6,924 bases of DNA. Source: Acidobacteriota bacterium (GTDB lineage: Bacteria > Acidobacteriota > Terriglobia > Acidiferrales > UBA7541). The position numbers and the translations under genes are program-made. Shown piece after piece: positions 1-5,842 of the stretch. Where the stretch lies: NCBI GenBank assembly GCA_003161495.1, contig PMOP01000397.1, forward strand, positions 1 to 6,924, in the 5' to 3' direction. Each line of letters starts with the position of its first letter. The first letter of the stretch is position 1. The notes below the pieces were generated by a model. That model was not told where the DNA came from. It searched no databases and was given only the letters and a program-made list of their open reading frames with translations.

Positions 1-14
1 GGCGAAAGCCCACG

Positions 15-566
15 CTACTGTCCGCCGCGCCACAGCATCAAAACCCACAGGATTGCCATCGCAACCACCAAACCGATGGCCGCCTCGTATTCCCGGTTCT
101 GGCGGTAGAGCGTCCACGAAAATCGTTCCGTCGATGGAACAGCGGGAGAAAACCTTGGCCAGAATGCGGGGACCTGCGATGCGTATTCTACAAATGCCGC
201 GCCGTAAAGCTTCGTGAGTTCGGCCTGCTCTCGCCTGATAACGATGGGATAAAAAATCGCGAGGTAAGCAGCGAGCAACCACGTGGAAATCCAGGAATGG
301 CTCGCCACCGAAAATCCAGCGGCGAGAAGCACGCTTCCTAAATACAAAGGATTCCGAGTGAATGCGTACGGCCCCGAAATCGCCAACTGCTTATGCTTGC
401 GAAGATGTCCCGCAGCGTATCCACGCAAGATCAGCCCACAAATGGCGATGGCCACTCCGCAAAGAAGCCACTTCCCTTGCGGTCTGGCAAACAAGAACGC
501 GGCGACGCCGACCGGGTATCCCACGCGGACGCGCCAGCGAATCCAAAAATTTGTCGTGGAGCTCAA
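15..566 (-). CDS. Isoprenylcysteine carboxyl methyltransferase (ICMT/PEMT)-like membrane methyltransferase
   Basis: This 183-residue protein looks like an integral membrane, SAM-dependent methyltransferase. The core is GPYAFTRNPLYLG (residues 65-77), followed by a Glu-rich cytosolic stretch from REQAEL to the FVEYASQVPAFWPR block (112-138). Together these are the hallmark of the ICMT/phospholipid methyltransferase fold. Hydrophobic segments lie near residues 15-28, 33-51, 73-90, 93-110 and 162-179. The reading frame stays open upstream to 812, but that part only shadows the preceding glycosyltransferase and has no family similarity. I chose TTG at 566 because it overlaps the upstream stop as TTGA and has AGG seven bases ahead. 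It is the last gene of the LPS operon in view, and the sequence continues only 14 bases past its TAG. Its substrate is unknown; bacteria generally lack prenylated CaaX proteins, so a lipid or small isoprenoid substrate is a guess. The family call is firm and the role is not. Confidence 0.82.
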   Translation of the reverse strand: MSSTTNFWIRWRVRVGYPVGVAAFLFARPQGKWLLCGVAIAICGLILRGYAAGHLRKHKQLAISGPYAFTRNPLYLGSVLLAAGFSVASHSWISTWLLAAYLAIFYPIVIRREQAELTKLYGAAFVEYASQVPAFWPRFSPAVPSTERFSWTLYRQNREYEAAIGLVVAMAILWVLMLWRGGQ

Positions 567-1579
567 GCAGTGGCCTGCAGAAGCGAATCGGCCGCGACCA
601 GCACGTCTTCGATCGTGATTCGCAGCATGGCTGGTGAGTAATCCGATCGCCGTTTGTAGCTGATCTCCTCCGGCCGCGCTTTGTGGACGATCGCTGCGCC
701 CGACACAAACGGACCATTGCGCGCAGGATCGGTCGGACCATACAAACCAACTACCTGCGTACCGAGCGCCGCGGCCAAATGCAGCGGACCGGAATCCGCC
801 GCAATTACACATCGCGCGTGCGCCAGTAGTCCCATTAATTCCTCAATCGTCGTCGAGATGATCAGGGGGCGGGCAGGAGTTGCTAATCGCGCCACTTCCT
901 CCGCGAGAAATTTTTCGCCCGGACCGTAAATTACGACAACGCGCATATTATTTTTCTTTTCGAACTCGCAACAAAACCTGGCGTAGCATTCCGGCGGCCA
1001 GCATTTCGCGCGCCAACTTCCTCCGGGACCCACGACGATGTACTCTCCGCCAATTCCCAGGTCATGCAGACGCGCACGAATCGATGCCGCTCCGCCAGCC
1101 GGGACTCGAAGAGGATACTCCGGCGTTTGAGGCCGCGACGCGCCCGCTTGCTCCGCCAAAGAATAATTTAACTCCGTAACATGACGGCCGGAAGGGATCA
1201 CACGCTCGGTATAAAACATGGCCGCGGCGCCCTCGCGCGCCCAGGCGCGATCGAAACCTATGCGGCGCGCCGCGCCAGAAAGGGCGGCGAGTATGGATGA
1301 CTTATACAGACCCTGAAAGTCGATTGCGCACGTATAGCGATTCTCTCGCAAGCGCTGCACGCACTCGATCGCGCCCCACACCGAGCGCCGATCAAATGGA
1401 ATCACTTCATCGAGTGCCGGGCTTCCCTCCAGCACCGGCGCCCATTTCCGCTCGACAACCCAGTCGATTTTTGCGCCCGGATGCGCGGCCCGAAGCGCGG
1501 CAACCGCCGGAACCGTGTGCAGGATATCGCCCAGCGCCGTCAACCGCACGACCAGGAAGCGGTCCTCGCTTTTACTCAT
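563..1579 (-). CDS. waaC: Glycosyltransferase family 9, LPS heptosyltransferase I-like
   Basis: This GT-B glycosyltransferase of 338 residues probably transfers L-glycero-D-manno-heptose from ADP-heptose to the LPS inner core at the cytoplasmic face of the inner membrane. The N-terminal Rossmann half begins RFLVVRLTALGDILHTVP, with Asp18 in the position of the family's conserved acidic residue. The C-terminal donor half has PGGSWRAKCWPP (185-196) and ADSGPLHLAAALG then GLYGPTDP (261-285), which are typical GT9 signatures. ATG at 1579 overlaps the gmhB stop as ATGAGTAA. A start at 1603 would add eight Ala/Arg-rich residues, and neither start has a strong ribosome binding site. The C-terminal stretch, where many GT9 enzymes carry a Cys-Met pair, reads SPAMLRI here. 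The waaC label, rather than another GT9 heptosyltransferase, rests on the opening motif and on having a WaaF-like partner two genes upstream, so acceptor specificity is inferred. Confidence 0.85.
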   Translation of the reverse strand: MSKSEDRFLVVRLTALGDILHTVPAVAALRAAHPGAKIDWVVERKWAPVLEGSPALDEVIPFDRRSVWGAIECVQRLRENRYTCAIDFQGLYKSSILAALSGAARRIGFDRAWAREGAAAMFYTERVIPSGRHVTELNYSLAEQAGASRPQTPEYPLRVPAGGAASIRARLHDLGIGGEYIVVGPGGSWRAKCWPPECYARFCCEFEKKNNMRVVVIYGPGEKFLAEEVARLATPARPLIISTTIEELMGLLAHARCVIAADSGPLHLAAALGTQVVGLYGPTDPARNGPFVSGAAIVHKARPEEISYKRRSDYSPAMLRITIEDVLVAADSLLQATA

Positions 1580-2162
1580 TGCGGCGCGGCTCGCCGCCGC
1601 CATTCTTGAGAATCTTCAACACCGCATCCTTTAGATTCTCAGCCAGCGTATCCGGCTGCCTGGGCCACGTGTCGCGATGCAATTCGTATTCTCCGCGGCC
1701 GTATCCGGTCATGACCAGGATTCCGCGCGTCCCCGCGGCGTGGCCCATTTCAAGATCCGCATAGCGGTCCCCCACGATCCAAGAGCCGGACAAATCCAGC
1801 GCGTGTTCGCGCGCGGCCCGCTCGAGCAGGCCCGGATTCGGCTTGCGGCATTCGCAGGCGTCTTCGGATTTGTGAGGACAAAAATAGATGGCGTCGATCC
1901 AGGCTCCGCCGGCCGCCAGCTCGGCAACCATTTTCTTGTGAACTTCGTGCACCAGCGATTCCGGAAAAATATTTCGCGCAATCCCGGATTGGTTTGTTAC
2001 CACGATCACCGGAATATCCGCGCGATTCAACTGGCGGATGGCTTCGGCGGCATACGGAAAAATTTGGAATCGGTCGATGTGATTGACGTATCCCAATTCC
2101 TCGCCGATCGTGCCGTCCCGGTCCAGGAAAACGGCGCGGCGCAGCGGTTGCGATTCAGACAT
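1572..2162 (-). CDS. gmhB: D-glycero-D-manno-heptose 1,7-bisphosphate 7-phosphatase (HAD family)
   Basis: This 196-residue HAD phosphatase removes the 7-phosphate from heptose 1,7-bisphosphate on the way to ADP-heptose, in the cytosol. The catalytic loop DRDGT supplies nucleophile Asp14 and general acid/base Asp16. TNQSG (56-60) is HAD motif II. A zinc site is visible as Cys95, His97, Cys103 and Cys105, directly before RKPNPGLL, whose Lys107 is motif III. GDRYAD (131-136) is the Mg-binding motif IV. The zinc loop is short compared with the E. coli enzyme, but short loops are common in the family. The start at 2162 overlaps the waaF stop as ATGTCTGA; the frame is open further upstream but has no family similarity. 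Histidinol-phosphate phosphatases share this fold, but the two flanking heptosyltransferases argue for GmhB. The other ADP-heptose enzymes (GmhA, HldE, epimerase) are not in this window. Confidence 0.92.
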   Translation of the reverse strand: MSESQPLRRAVFLDRDGTIGEELGYVNHIDRFQIFPYAAEAIRQLNRADIPVIVVTNQSGIARNIFPESLVHEVHKKMVAELAAGGAWIDAIYFCPHKSEDACECRKPNPGLLERAAREHALDLSGSWIVGDRYADLEMGHAAGTRGILVMTGYGRGEYELHRDTWPRQPDTLAENLKDAVLKILKNGGGEPRRNE

Positions 2163-3219
2163 TCTTGGCACCCCGAACAGAAAATTTATTCCGCGAGTTT
2201 TTAGGCTGCGTCGCGGCAGCGAACACGGAATCCACGGAGATCCGCTCCATGCAGCGATGATCCACGGGACAGCGGCGCAAAAAACATGGACTGCAGGACA
2301 CGCCCTCGCGGAGCAAAGTGAAATGTTCCGCGGCGGGAGCGGTGCCGTCCGGATCCGTCGGCCCAAAAATTCCGATCACCGGAAGACCCGCTGCGGCTGC
2401 CACATGCATGGCTCCGGAATCGTTGCCGATAAATAATGAGCAGGAAGAAAACAGCGCCGCCAAATCGCGCATCGATGTCTCCCCCACCAAAACAATCGCG
2501 CGCGATTTCATATTCGAGCGAATGCGGGCTGCAATTTCCTTTTCTCCCGGTGGTCCAAAAAATATCACATCGGCACCGCTTTCCGAAATCAGTCGATCCG
2601 CGAGTTGCGCGAATCTTTCCGGCGGCCAGCATTTTGCCGCGCCATAGGAAGCGCCGGGGGCAATGGCGATGCGCCGGGAGTTTTCTCTTGCGCCCGCGTT
2701 CCGCAGCGCGGATTCCGCGGCTGCGCGCGCCGCATCCGTCACGACCAGGCTAATCGGCGGAATCACTTCCGAGGATTCGCACCATCCCGCGCGCCGCAAC
2801 AATTCAAGATAGTAATGCGCTTCGTGTTTGGGAATCTCTCCCTCTTGCGGCACGCGAATCGCTTTCGTCAGCAGCGGGCCGCGCGCGTCGCGGGCATATC
2901 CGATGCGTTCGGGAATGCCCGCGCGCCAGGCCAGCCACGCGGCTTCAAACGCGTTTTGCAGGAGCACGGCGACGTCAAAGTTTTCTTTCCGCAAATCGGC
3001 TACGAGCTTTTCACGCCCGAGCCATCCCGCGTGCCTCCCGCGAAAATCGTATAGCAGAATTCGATCCGCAAACGGTTGTCCTGAAAACAATTCCGCGACC
3101 GCGGGCCGCGCCAGGACAACTATTTCTTCGTCCGCGCGCGCACGGCGGATCGCTTCCAGTGCAGGGATAGCCATCACCGCGTCGCCAACCCAGTTTGGAG
3201 CGCGGACGAGAATTTTCAT
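2155..3219 (-). CDS. waaF: LPS heptosyltransferase II (glycosyltransferase family 9)
   Basis: This 354-residue GT-B enzyme is predicted to add the second heptose to the LPS inner core at the cytoplasmic side of the inner membrane, using ADP-heptose. The opening MKILVRAPNWVGDAVMAIPA is the WaaF-type signature, with Asp13 in the conserved acidic position. PGASYGAAKCWPP (188-200) and GNDSGAMHVAAAAGLP followed by GIFGPTDP (265-290) form the donor site. The C-terminal CSPCFLRRCPVDHRCM (309-324) has four cysteines, as is usual for this subfamily. ATG at 3219 overlaps the lpxK stop as ATGA, with GAGG four bases ahead. A longer frame to 3270 adds 17 Arg/Cys-rich residues without family similarity. 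It shares the CWPPE block with the GT9 gene two positions downstream, so the pair are paralogues probably acting one after the other. Length and motifs are intact. Confidence 0.92.
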   Translation of the reverse strand: MKILVRAPNWVGDAVMAIPALEAIRRARADEEIVVLARPAVAELFSGQPFADRILLYDFRGRHAGWLGREKLVADLRKENFDVAVLLQNAFEAAWLAWRAGIPERIGYARDARGPLLTKAIRVPQEGEIPKHEAHYYLELLRRAGWCESSEVIPPISLVVTDAARAAAESALRNAGARENSRRIAIAPGASYGAAKCWPPERFAQLADRLISESGADVIFFGPPGEKEIAARIRSNMKSRAIVLVGETSMRDLAALFSSCSLFIGNDSGAMHVAAAAGLPVIGIFGPTDPDGTAPAAEHFTLLREGVSCSPCFLRRCPVDHRCMERISVDSVFAAATQPKNSRNKFSVRGAKNV

Positions 3220-4298
3220 CGCGCCTCGCTCGCTTTTCCGCGCCTTGCGGAATCCGCAACGGCACTCCAAAAACTGTCGGGCAAATCAAAACAAATCCGG
3301 CAGCAATACACCGGAAGCGCGGTGAAGCGTGCGTTCCGTAGATTCCAGACATCTTTTTCAGTGCACAGGAGCGCGTCCGCGCCGCCACTGGACGCAGCAA
3401 TCTCGAGTTCCACCGCTTCCCCGGTCGTGTACGCGTGATGATCCGCAAAGCTGCGTTGCTGGGCCACTTGGAATCCCCAGTTGCGCAAATCCTCGAAAAA
3501 TGCGGACGGATTTCCGATTCCGCAAAAAGCCAGAAATCGCCCTTTTTTCCAATCCTGTTTTGGCAAGGCAACATCCAGTTTTGGAAGGCGCAGCACGCAT
3601 TCGAGACGCGTCGACGCGTAAAAGATGGGATTTTCGGTGTGGCGGCGAATGATCGCCTCGATGGCGGGCGAAGGCGCCTGCACGCTTCGCGTGATCACCA
3701 CAATATCCGCGCGCCGCAGCGCTCCGAGCGGCTCGCGCAAGCGGCCCGCGGGCAGCACCATCCCGCCGCCAAACGGATCCGACGCGTCCACTAGAACGAT
3801 GTCCGTGTCGCGCGACAGTTTCAAATGCTGAAATCCGTCGTCCAGCACAAACCAATCGATTCCGTGTCTCGCGAGGACCATGCCGCTCTTGTATCGTTCC
3901 GCACCGACGCCGAGCTGAACTTTTCCCGCAAGCCTTTCGCGCAGGAGCGCAACTTCGTCGCTCTGCGGGATGCCGCCCGAACCGGCATCAGCCATCCCTC
4001 GATACCCCCGCGTCAGAATTGCCGCTTGCTTCCCTTCCGCTGCGAGGCGCTCCGCGATTGCCAACACCATCGGCGTCTTGCCCGTGCCTCCGGTCGTCAG
4101 GTTTCCGACGCTGATGACCGAGCGGCCAAGGGAGTAAGCCGGTCTGATTCCCGCGTCGAACAGGGCGTTGCGGATTCGGGTCGCGCTGGCATAGAACGGC
4201 TCTGCAGCGCCCAGAAGTCCGCGCAACATCGAGGCGCCGGCGCCAACCGACCGTCTGCTCATCAGGTCGCCAATCCGTTGCTCGAAACTCCAGTTCAC
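3216..4298 (-). CDS. lpxK: Tetraacyldisaccharide 4'-kinase (lipid A 4'-kinase)
   Basis: LpxK phosphorylates the 4' position of the tetraacyl disaccharide 1-phosphate to give lipid IVA, the sixth step of the Raetz pathway, at the inner face of the inner membrane. Of about 360 residues, the first 60 form the membrane-binding N-terminus. The P-loop GNLTTGGTGKTP is at 65-76, RGYRG at 97-101, SDE at 113-115, DDGFQH at 153-158, DPFGGGMVLPAGRLREPLGA at 174-193, GIGNP at 260-264, FADHHAYT at 284-291 and TEKD at 313-316. All expected catalytic motifs are present. I chose GTG at 4298 because it overlaps the gluQ stop as GTGA. ATG at 4262 (348 residues) and GTG at 4319 are alternatives, and none has a convincing ribosome binding site. 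The stop overlaps waaF as ATGA. The function is secure; only the start is open. Confidence 0.95.
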   Translation of the reverse strand: MNWSFEQRIGDLMSRRSVGAGASMLRGLLGAAEPFYASATRIRNALFDAGIRPAYSLGRSVISVGNLTTGGTGKTPMVLAIAERLAAEGKQAAILTRGYRGMADAGSGGIPQSDEVALLRERLAGKVQLGVGAERYKSGMVLARHGIDWFVLDDGFQHLKLSRDTDIVLVDASDPFGGGMVLPAGRLREPLGALRRADIVVITRSVQAPSPAIEAIIRRHTENPIFYASTRLECVLRLPKLDVALPKQDWKKGRFLAFCGIGNPSAFFEDLRNWGFQVAQQRSFADHHAYTTGEAVELEIAASSGGADALLCTEKDVWNLRNARFTALPVYCCRICFDLPDSFWSAVADSARRGKASEAR

Positions 4299-5254
4299 TG
4301 CGGGACCGCCATGAGCCACGCTTCATCTTCGGGCCGAAAGATGATTGGGTTTCCTGGCACGTCTTCCAGCCGAAAGCGTGCGACGAGATCCGTCGGCCGC
4401 GATGCCTGGTCGGCGCATTCGATGCCGCACCATCGCGCCAGCAGCGCCAGCAACCTTTCGGGCCGAACCCCGCGCTCTCGGTAGGCGCTTAGCCGCGTGT
4501 CGCCGTGCCGCTTGGCCAGCCGTCGCCCGTCCATTCCCACCACCAACGGCAGGTGACAGTACGTTGGAACCGAAGCGCCCAATCCTAGGGCGCGGTAGAG
4601 GAGAATCTGCCTGGGCGTCGAGTCGAGAAGGTCGTCCCCGCGAATCACGTCCGTCACGTTCATCTCAGCGTCATCCACGACTACCGCCAATTGGTAAGCG
4701 GGAGTGCGATCCGCCTTGGTGATGACAAAGTCGCCAAGTTGGCGCTGCACGTCAAATCGGTGTGTTCCGCAAAAGCGATCGGTGAACTGAATCGATTGAT
4801 CGCGCACGTGAAACCGGATGGCTGGGGCTCGACCGCCAAGTCGCAGGGCGGATTCGGGCGAGTCATATTTGTCCCGACAGGTGCCGGGGTAAACCGTCGC
4901 TCCATCGACCGAATGCGGAGCGCTGGCGGCTAATTCCACCTCTTTGCGGCTACAGACGCACGGATAGGCCATGCCATCCTTCAGGAGTTGTTGAACCGCC
5001 GCTTGATAAATTTCCAATCGGTTGGATTGATAGATCGGCCCCTCATCCCAATCCAATCCGAGCCAGCGTAGATCCTCGACGAGCTGTTGGTCGGCCGCTC
5101 GCTTGATGCGTGGTCCGTCCAAGTCTTCGATTCGGAGCAGCATTTTCCAGCCGTTTTGACGCGCCAGCAACCAATTGGCCAGAAACGTTCGCGCATTTCC
5201 CAGATGGAGGGCTCCGGTGGGAGAAGGGGCCAGGCGCGTTAAAGGTCTCATCAT
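4295..5254 (-). CDS. gluQ: Glutamyl-Q tRNA(Asp) synthetase (GluQRS)
   Basis: This 319-residue paralogue of glutamyl-tRNA synthetase attaches glutamate to queuosine at position 34 of tRNA(Asp). It contains only the catalytic half. The class I HIGH motif appears as HLGN (17-20), LRIEDLD is at 40-46, and a zinc site is formed by Cys99, Cys101, Tyr122 and Cys126. IRGDDLLDSTPRQ is at 204-216, and LAKRHGDT (246-253) replaces KMSKS. The anticodon-binding domain of true GltX (about 470 residues) is missing, which separates GluQ from GltX. Two ATGs sit in tandem at 5254 and 5251. AGGGGG lies four bases before the first and seven before the second, so the second may be used and the protein be one residue shorter. 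It is the first gene of the operon, which is an unusual place for a tRNA-modifying enzyme. A longer start at 5296 lies upstream of the ribosome binding site and is unlikely. Confidence 0.93.
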   Translation of the reverse strand: MMRPLTRLAPSPTGALHLGNARTFLANWLLARQNGWKMLLRIEDLDGPRIKRAADQQLVEDLRWLGLDWDEGPIYQSNRLEIYQAAVQQLLKDGMAYPCVCSRKEVELAASAPHSVDGATVYPGTCRDKYDSPESALRLGGRAPAIRFHVRDQSIQFTDRFCGTHRFDVQRQLGDFVITKADRTPAYQLAVVVDDAEMNVTDVIRGDDLLDSTPRQILLYRALGLGASVPTYCHLPLVVGMDGRRLAKRHGDTRLSAYRERGVRPERLLALLARWCGIECADQASRPTDLVARFRLEDVPGNPIIFRPEDEAWLMAVPQ

Positions 5255-5258
5255 GCTG

Positions 5259-5264
5259 CCCCCT
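5259..5264 (-). promoter_or_regulatory. Ribosome binding site of gluQ
   Basis: On the minus strand this reads AGGGGG. It is four bases from ATG 5254 and seven bases from ATG 5251, so it decides against the longer start at 5296 and slightly favours the second of the tandem ATGs. Confidence 0.6.
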
Positions 5265-5267
5265 ATT

Positions 5268-5296
5268 ACTATAAGGCAACTATCCCGATTTGCCAT
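5268..5296 (-). promoter_or_regulatory. Possible promoter for the gluQ-LPS operon
   Basis: The minus strand reads ATGGCA, 17 bases, TATAGT, matching the sigma70 consensus at 4/6 and 5/6. The weakness is position: the -10 box ends only 13 bases before ATG 5254, so transcription would begin about seven bases ahead of the start and cut into the AGGGGG site. Its -35 box lies on the same bases as the -35 box of the plus-strand promoter. The true operon promoter may instead lie further upstream, within or beyond the neighbouring gene. Confidence 0.25.
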
Positions 5297-5319
5297 GAGG
5301 GCGGTGCAGCGGCTATATT
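5290..5319 (+). promoter_or_regulatory. Sigma70-like promoter of the winged-helix gene
   Basis: TTGCCA (5290-5295) and TATATT (5314-5319) are separated by 18 bases; each matches the consensus at 5 of 6 positions. Transcription would start near 5326 and leave a leader of about 40 bases with a ribosome binding site in the right place. Between the promoter and the start codon, CTTTTGAAAAG (5346-5356) is a small palindrome. Confidence 0.55.
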
Positions 5320-5353
5320 CGCTCCATAGATTGGGTGAAAGGGGGCTTTTGAA

Positions 5354-5358
5354 AAGGA
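5354..5358 (+). promoter_or_regulatory. Ribosome binding site of the winged-helix gene
   Basis: AAGGA lies seven bases ahead of ATG 5366, which is standard spacing, and fixes that ATG as the start. Confidence 0.65.
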
Positions 5359-5365
5359 ACCGATT

Positions 5366-5755
5366 ATGCCTCGGCCCAGTAGTGGAACTAATCTGAGTCT
5401 CGCCGCGCTTCAGTCGATCATGGAATCCCGGCGGAGCGAATTAAGCCGGCTTCGCAAGCAGCGCACGGATTTGCAGCGCAAGCTGGATGGCCTGGATCGA
5501 CAGATCGACCGCATCGAAGGAGCCGGCGGTCGTGGCGGGGTGCGCGCCCGCAATGCCAAGAGCCTCAACGACACCCTCGAGGACGTCCTTCGGTCCGGTG
5601 GAAAGCCGATGAAGGTCGGAGACATCGTCGAGGCCGTCCAGGCCGAGGGTTACCGCAGCAGCAGCGCAAACTTCCGCGGAATCGTCAACCAGACGCTGAT
5701 TAAAGACAAACGGTTCATTGCTCCCGAGCGGGGGATGTACCAGATCAAGAAGTGA
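5366..5755 (+). CDS. Small coiled-coil plus winged-helix (HTH) protein, predicted DNA-binding
   Basis: This is a 129-residue basic protein. Residues 12-52 have a heptad-like, highly charged pattern (ESRRSELSRLRKQRTDLQRK and on) expected of a coiled coil, probably for dimerisation. A Gly/Arg linker follows at 52-62. Residues 65-129 form a compact domain with GKPMKVGDIVEAVQAEGYRS, then ANFRGIVNQTLIKDKRF and the final strand GMYQIKK. This is the pattern of a HARE-HTH-like winged helix. I associate such short coiled-coil/wHTH proteins with Planctomycetota, where several copies per genome seem usual. A role as a regulator or chromosome-associated protein is inference, and no target can be named. 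It has its own promoter and ribosome binding site, divergent from gluQ, and is followed by a long hairpin. All parts are intact and there is no sign of decay. Confidence 0.85.
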   Translation: MPRPSSGTNLSLAALQSIMESRRSELSRLRKQRTDLQRKLDGLDRQIDRIEGAGGRGGVRARNAKSLNDTLEDVLRSGGKPMKVGDIVEAVQAEGYRSSSANFRGIVNQTLIKDKRFIAPERGMYQIKK

Positions 5756-5763
5756 TGCCAACG

Positions 5764-5837
5764 CCGAATGCCGAATGCCAAATGCCGAATGGAGGCTAAC
5801 GATCTCATTCGGCATTTGACACTCGGCATTCGGCATT
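5764..5837. repeat. Inverted arrays of a heptamer (CCGAATG / CATTCGG)
   Basis: The left arm (5764-5791) is four tandem copies of CCGAATG, the third reading CCAAATG. The right arm (5806-5837) is CATTCGG, CATTTGA, CACTCGG, CATTCGG and a final CATT, which is the same heptamer inverted. The arms can pair as 13 inner base pairs (5779-5791 with 5806-5818) and 12 outer base pairs (5767-5778 with 5826-5837). A seven-base bulge (5819-5825), exactly one repeat unit, sits on the right arm, and the loop is 14 bases. Heptamer arrays recall the short tandemly repeated repetitive sequences of cyanobacteria, but this unit is different and I cannot say whether it is dispersed in the genome. Both strands stay open across it because seven bases are not a multiple of three and stops are avoided by chance. 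Confidence 0.85.
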
Positions 5838-5842
5838 ATTTT
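5767..5842 (+). terminator. Possible intrinsic terminator after the winged-helix gene
   Basis: The heptamer hairpin starts 11 bases after the TGA at 5753-5755, and its 3' side runs into ATTATTTT, a T-rich tail. A 25-base-pair bulged stem followed by this tail could stop plus-strand transcription. There is no T tail in the opposite direction. The stem is only moderately GC-rich and the tail is not a pure T run, so this is a possibility rather than a firm call. Confidence 0.4.

Noticed and set aside
1..14. GGCGAAAGCC mini-hairpin just after the methyltransferase stop
   Set aside because: A three-base-pair stem with a GAAA loop is too short to call a terminator, and the flanking sequence is cut off by the window edge.
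567..812. N-terminal extension of the membrane methyltransferase up to 812
   Set aside because: It lies wholly inside the waaC-like gene in another frame, has Arg/Ser/Gly-rich text with no family similarity, and the TTGA overlap at 563-566 gives a better start.
3825..4484. Open plus-strand frame of 219 codons opposite lpxK and gluQ
   Set aside because: It is antisense to two well-supported enzymes, Arg/Ser-rich and without motifs. GC-rich genes often leave such open antisense frames.
5441..5836. Minus-strand frame of 131 codons across the heptamer array
   Set aside because: Its N-terminus (MPNAECQMPNE and HSAFGIRHSA) is simply the translated heptamer repeat, and the rest is antisense to the winged-helix gene. 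This looks like a spurious repeat-derived frame.
5764..5837. CRISPR array
   Set aside because: The units are seven bases, directly abutting, with no spacers and in two facing orientations; no cas gene is present.
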